Assembly (NCBI RefSeq): GCF_015831345.1
Contig: NZ_JADWYS010000001.1
Coordinates: 4,430,618-4,494,617 of the forward strand
DNA: 64,000 bases
Reading direction: 5' to 3'
From: Caenimonas aquaedulcis
GTDB taxonomy: Bacteria > Pseudomonadota > Gammaproteobacteria > Burkholderiales > Burkholderiaceae_C
Below, piece after piece: positions 60,377-64,000 of the stretch. Both the position numbers and the translations under genes were made by a program. Position 1 is the first letter of the stretch; every line of letters begins with the position of its first letter. The notes below the pieces were generated by a model. It was not told the DNA's origin. It ran no database searches and was given only the letters and a program-made list of their open reading frames with translations.

Positions 60377-61159
60377 TCAGGTGCGGTAGCTCGGGTCGGT
60401 GCGGTCCAGCTTGCGAAGCAGTGCGGGCCACTCCATCAGGCCGTAGGGCCTGCGCGTGCCCGGCTGGTAGTTGTTCCAGGTCTCTTCCAGCACGTGCCGC
60501 GGCACGTCTCGCAGCTTCGTGTTGCAGGACATCGCTGCGATCTGCGAACGGCAGGCGAGTTCCAGCCGGTGCGTCCAGTTGAAGCACTCGCCGACCGTCT
60601 TGCCGACGACGAGCGCGCCGTGGTTGCGCAGCATCAGCGCCTCGCCCTGGCCCAGGTCGCGCAGCAGCGACGCCTTCTCCTTGTCGTCCAGGACGACACC
60701 TTCGTACTCGTGGTAGCCGATCTTCAGGAAGCGCATCGCCGTCTGCGTGATGGGCAGCAGTCCGCAGTCGAGCGCGGACACGGCCATCGACGCCCAGCTG
60801 TGCGTGTGGATCACGCAGGCGACCTCCGGCCGCGCCTCGTGCACCGCGCTGTGGATGACGTAGCCCGCGCGATTCACGCCGTACTTGAGCTCGCCAAAGT
60901 CGGGGCTCGCGAGGATGTTGCCCGCGAGGTCCACCTTGATGAGGCTGGACGCCGTGATTTCCTCGTACATCATCCCGTAGGGGTTGATGAGAAAGCTCTC
61001 TTCGCCCGGCACGCGCGAGGAGATGTGGTTGGCCATCATGTCGGACATGCCGAAGAGGTCCACCAGGCGGTAGCACGCTGCAAGGTCGACACGTGCCTGC
61101 CATTCCTGCGGGGACACACGCTCTTTCATGGATGGGATGTTCAGCACACCGGTCGTCAT
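60377..61159 (-). CDS. Class II aldolase/adducin-fold protein
   Basis: This 260-residue protein has the fold's zinc site. His and His lie in VIHTHSWASMAVSA, a later His in LRNHGALVVG, and the acid in HEYEGVV acts nearby. It cleaves or decarboxylates a sugar-acid-like or hydroxyacid substrate, with family members acting as fuculose-phosphate aldolases and related decarboxylases. The start with MTTGVLNIPSMKERV is used; an internal ATG at 61126 is also possible. It sits in the middle of the seven-gene operon. Confidence 0.88.
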   Translation of the reverse strand: MTTGVLNIPSMKERVSPQEWQARVDLAACYRLVDLFGMSDMMANHISSRVPGEESFLINPYGMMYEEITASSLIKVDLAGNILASPDFGELKYGVNRAGYVIHSAVHEARPEVACVIHTHSWASMAVSALDCGLLPITQTAMRFLKIGYHEYEGVVLDDKEKASLLRDLGQGEALMLRNHGALVVGKTVGECFNWTHRLELACRSQIAAMSCNTKLRDVPRHVLEETWNNYQPGTRRPYGLMEWPALLRKLDRTDPSYRT

Positions 61160-61186
61160 TTCATTCCCCTCGGGTTCGAATTCATT

Positions 61187-62587
61187 CTAGGTCTCATCGT
61201 CGGCCAGCGCGGTGTTCTTCGGCAACCGCAGGAAGGCGATCGCGGACATGAAGGGCAGCATCGCCACGGCGATGAGTGCGGGCCGGAAGTCCGCCGCCGC
61301 CAACACGCCCGGCGCGCCGCCGTGAAAGTAGTGCGCCAGCTCGACCAGGGACGCCGCGAGCGTCACGCCGAACGCCACCGACACCTGCTGCGCCATGGTT
61401 CCGAGCGCGGTCGCATGGCCCATGCGGTTGCGCGGAATCTCGTTGTAGCCGATGGTGGCCAGCACCACGAGCGTCATCGCGTTGGACATGCCCGCGAACA
61501 GCAGCACGACGAAGAGCAGCGCATGCGGCGTCTCCGGTGTGAAGAAGGTGTAGGCGGCATAGAAAAGGCTGGTGGTGGCGCTGCTGAGGATCAGCATGCG
61601 GCGGTAGCCGAAGGTCTTCACCGCGCGCGTGACCGCGCCCCGAATGCCGAGCGAACCTAGCGCCGTCGCCATGGTGATCGTGCCCGCCTGCAGCGGCGTC
61701 ATGCCGAAGCCCACCTGGAAGAGCAGCGGCAGCAGGAAGGGGCTGGCGCCGATCGCGACGCGCACGGGGGCGCCGCCCGCGACGGAGGCGCGGAAGGTGA
61801 GGAAGCGGAACACCTTGAAGTCCACCAGCGGCACGGCCTGGGCATTGCTGCGCCGCAGGTACAGCCACAGGCTCGCGCAGCCGACGCACGCGAGCGCCAC
61901 CACGCCGGGCCACGGCATCAGGGACTTGCCCGCCATCTCCAGCGCGCCGAGCAGGCCGCCGAGCGCGGCCGCCATCAGGAGCAGGCCGGGCACGTCGAAG
62001 GGCGCCATCTCCGCATCGCTGTCCGGCGGCAGGTCTTTGTCGATGAAGTAAAGCGCGAGCAGCACGCCCGCCAGGCCGAAGGGGATGTTCACGAGGAAGA
62101 TCCAGCGCCACGACATGACGGTGACGATCGCGCCGCCGACCAGCGGCCCCATCAGGCGCCCGATGCCGCCCGGCACCGTGAACCACACCATCGCCACCAC
62201 CATCTGCGCGACAGGCACGGCGCGCAGCAGGATGAGTCGGCCCACGGGCACCATCATCGCGCCGCCCACCCCCTGCAGCAGCCGGAAGAAGATCAACTGG
62301 CCGAGCGTCGTGGCGGCGCCGCACAGCGCGGAGGCCAGGGAAAAGAGGAACACCGCGGTGCAGAACACCCGCCGCGGCCCGTAGCGCTCGGCGAGCCACG
62401 CGCTCGCGGGCAGGAACAGCACGAGGCTGAGCAGGTACGACGTGATCGCCAGGTTGAGGTGCAGCACGTCCGCATCGAGCGAGTCGGCGATCGCGGGCAG
62501 CGCCGTGCCCATCACGGAGGTATCCAGGTTCTGCAGGAACATCGGGCACGCCACCACCAGAGGGATGATGCGCGTGCGGTTCCACAT
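61187..62587 (-). CDS. MFS transporter (14-TM, DHA2-like)
   Basis: This 466-residue inner-membrane protein has about 14 hydrophobic segments, the motif NLDTSVMGTALPAIADSL in TM1 and ERYGPRRVFCTAV in the first cytosolic loop. It belongs to the EmrB-like branch, usually exporters. In TcuABC operons a transporter of another MFS branch carries tricarballylate in, so this position hints at import or efflux of the same acid, but that is unproven. The ATG overlaps the stop of tcuB by one base. Confidence 0.88.
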   Translation of the reverse strand: MWNRTRIIPLVVACPMFLQNLDTSVMGTALPAIADSLDADVLHLNLAITSYLLSLVLFLPASAWLAERYGPRRVFCTAVFLFSLASALCGAATTLGQLIFFRLLQGVGGAMMVPVGRLILLRAVPVAQMVVAMVWFTVPGGIGRLMGPLVGGAIVTVMSWRWIFLVNIPFGLAGVLLALYFIDKDLPPDSDAEMAPFDVPGLLLMAAALGGLLGALEMAGKSLMPWPGVVALACVGCASLWLYLRRSNAQAVPLVDFKVFRFLTFRASVAGGAPVRVAIGASPFLLPLLFQVGFGMTPLQAGTITMATALGSLGIRGAVTRAVKTFGYRRMLILSSATTSLFYAAYTFFTPETPHALLFVVLLFAGMSNAMTLVVLATIGYNEIPRNRMGHATALGTMAQQVSVAFGVTLAASLVELAHYFHGGAPGVLAAADFRPALIAVAMLPFMSAIAFLRLPKNTALADDET

Positions 62588-63732
62588 CAATCGGCCCCGA
62601 GCTGCAGGCGATTCGGTTGGCGCTTTTCCACGTTCCATTTGAGCAGCGCGGCGCAGCGGTACACGGCATGCGCGAACTTGCCGTAGGGCAAGGTGAGGAA
62701 GAGGGCCATCACGCATCCGAGGTGCACGGCGAGCAGCAGCGCCATCGACGAAGTGTCCCGCCACGCCAGCAGCGCGAGCCCGGTGAGGCTGGTGGCGAAG
62801 AGCAGCGCGATGAACGCGCGGTCCATCGGCTTTTGCTTCGCGTCGCCATGCTGCGGCGCACGGCGCAGGTTGAGCCACAGCAGGCCGGCCGGACCCACCA
62901 GCAGGCCGATGCCGCCCAGCGTGCCGAGGATCACGGGCAGGCTGCCGAGTGCATAGGGCGCGTGCAGGTTGAGCACGTAGTGGTACAGAGTCGCCACACA
63001 GGTGGAGGCGAAGCACAGCATGAAGCCGTAGAACGTGAGGTGGTGGAAGCGGCGCCGCGCGAGCGTGAAGCGGTCGCTCTCTTCATTGCAGCCGTCGCCG
63101 TGCCCGCCGTCCAGGTAGGTGAGGGTGAGGATGTTCTTCAGCGCCTCGCCCGCGGCGCCGCGCTCCATCGGCCCGGGCGAATGGCCCCTCCAGAAGCGCG
63201 TGGCGCCGATCGCGAGGGCCAGCACCGCCCAGCCGAATGCGGCGCCGAACATCGCGACCAGCAGGTTGTGCGGGAAGACCGCATAGAAATTCCCTGCCAG
63301 CGGCTCGTGCAGCAGCTGCCCGCGGCTCGCCAGCACCATCACGAGGAACAGGGCGAGGCCCAGCGCGGTGGCAAGCGCGAACACGAGACCGTTACGGCGG
63401 TAGAGTGCGCCGAAAGCGCGCGGCCACGCGTACTGCGCGTAGGTGTCGGAGCGCACCTGCGCCATCGCCTGCGGAATGTTCACCGCGAATTCATGCGGCG
63501 GCGCGTACTGGCACGCATGCAGGCACGCGCCGCAGTTGTGGCACAGGTTCGCGAGGTAATGCATGTCGGCGGACGTGAAGTCCAGCCGGCGCGTCATGGC
63601 CGGGAACACCGCGCAGAAGCTTTCGCAGTAGCGGCAGGCATTGCAGATCTGCATCTGGCGCGAGGCCTCCGCCTCGAAGCCGCCTTGCGCGAGTTGGACC
63701 GCCTCGCGGGCGAGATCTTCAAGCTGCTGCAT
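62587..63732 (-). CDS. tcuB: TcuB-like iron-sulfur electron-transfer protein
   Basis: This 381-residue protein has two 4Fe-4S motifs near its N-terminus (Cys30, 33, 36, 40 and Cys64, 67, 70, 74). About five to six membrane segments follow, with His-rich loops ([24 protein letters not shown]) that probably hold heme. TcuB reoxidises FADH2 of TcuA and passes electrons to the quinone pool. The start at 63732 overlaps the end of tcuA by 14 bases. Downstream it overlaps the MFS gene. Confidence 0.9.
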   Translation of the reverse strand: MQQLEDLAREAVQLAQGGFEAEASRQMQICNACRYCESFCAVFPAMTRRLDFTSADMHYLANLCHNCGACLHACQYAPPHEFAVNIPQAMAQVRSDTYAQYAWPRAFGALYRRNGLVFALATALGLALFLVMVLASRGQLLHEPLAGNFYAVFPHNLLVAMFGAAFGWAVLALAIGATRFWRGHSPGPMERGAAGEALKNILTLTYLDGGHGDGCNEESDRFTLARRRFHHLTFYGFMLCFASTCVATLYHYVLNLHAPYALGSLPVILGTLGGIGLLVGPAGLLWLNLRRAPQHGDAKQKPMDRAFIALLFATSLTGLALLAWRDTSSMALLLAVHLGCVMALFLTLPYGKFAHAVYRCAALLKWNVEKRQPNRLQLGAD

Positions 63733-64000
63733 GCGCGCTCCTGGCGGCGAGGGCGGCCTTCGCGGCGCTCGTCCCCGCACGGCGTCCGAACGCGGTGCCG
63801 ATGCTCATGCCCACGCCGGCCGTGTAGCCCTTGCCCAGCACGTTGCCGGCCATCATCTCGCCGGCGACGAAGAGGTTGCCGCTCGGCGAGCCATCGAAAT
63901 GCACGGCCGCTTCGTCGTTCGTCTTCAGGCCGAGGTAGGTGAAGGTGATCCCCGGGCGCAGCGCATAGCCGTAGAAGGGCGCGGTGTCGATCGGCCGCGC
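63719..64000 (-). CDS. tcuA: TcuA-like FAD-dependent tricarballylate dehydrogenase, C-terminal part
   Basis: Only the last 93 codons lie in the window. The visible end reads [16 protein letters not shown], then [37 protein letters not shown], the FAD-site ending of the TcuA/fumarate reductase flavoprotein family. TcuA oxidises tricarballylate to cis-aconitate. The actual substrate here may differ, as the aldolase and dehydrogenase genes suggest a wider acid pathway. The gene overlaps tcuB by 14 bases and is the first of the operon as far as can be seen. Confidence 0.88.
   Translation of the reverse strand, partial: ARPIDTAPFYGYALRPGITFTYLGLKTNDEAAVHFDGSPSGNLFVAGEMMAGNVLGKGYTAGVGMSIGTAFGRRAGTSAAKAALAARSAHAAA

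Noticed and set aside
1..64000. CRISPR array, prophage or insertion sequence
   Set aside because: No regularly spaced repeats, integrase, transposase or terminal inverted repeats were recognised.

Overview
The window comes from a high-GC, densely coding Gram-negative chromosome. Two Bug-type tripartite tricarboxylate (TTT) binding proteins, a TcuA/TcuB pair, PilU with a cyclic-nucleotide-binding partner, a chaperone-usher operon and many sensor kinases point to a betaproteobacterium of the order Burkholderiales, most likely Comamonadaceae (Ramlibacter/Variovorax-like). The genus is inferred from gene content, not from any search. No rRNA, tRNA, CRISPR array, prophage or insertion sequence was recognised. 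The only gene-free stretch over 300 bases is 55289-55963.

Layout. 1-6.9 kb: a cold-shock/DUF1294 fusion, small secreted or membrane proteins, a K+ channel with an FNR-like box upstream, a Na+/H+ antiporter, a YihY protein and a frameshifted alpha/beta hydrolase. 7-14 kb: a signalling block of three sensor kinases and four response regulators. 14.3-18.2 kb: a 1178-residue VCBS/delta-60 repeat protein overlapping a VanZ-like gene. 18.2-23.2 kb: a DHA2 exporter, a lipoprotein hydrolase, PilU plus a cNMP-binding protein, and a small membrane anchor. 23.3-28.9 kb: a hybrid kinase, an aldo/keto reductase, a peptidase E-like protein and a TonB receptor. 29-31.2 kb: a tight hemerythrin / formaldehyde dehydrogenase / DUF6328 operon. 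31.2-43.9 kb: mostly housekeeping enzymes (VOC proteins, VanX, YgjP-like protease, cupin, transglutaminase, RIO kinase, RluA, TrhO), a GC-poorer orphan gene at 35.5 kb, an unrecognised secreted pair at 39-40.6 kb, and a kinase that joins an RsbT-like ATPase to a histidine kinase. 44-45.6 kb: two Crp/Fnr regulators. 45.6-47.9 kb: a small orphan, an RCC1-repeat protein and a VOC protein. 48-52.5 kb: a FimA-type chaperone-usher operon. 52.7-55.3 kb: a secreted subtilase with a companion protein. 56.5-64 kb: a PEP mutase-family enzyme converging on a seven-gene leftward operon (TcuA, TcuB, MFS transporter, class II aldolase, Bug, D-2-hydroxyacid dehydrogenase, Bug), which looks like an uptake and catabolic unit for a di- or tricarboxylate-type organic acid.

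Strongest non-gene signals. A directional, roughly 20-bp element lies about 50 bp upstream of both the RsbT/kinase gene and the first Crp/Fnr gene, and again upstream of the second Crp/Fnr gene. An FNR/ANR-like palindrome precedes the K+ channel. Two genes are interrupted at homopolymer runs. A 46-bp near-copy of the K+ channel's first membrane segment sits at the very start of the window.
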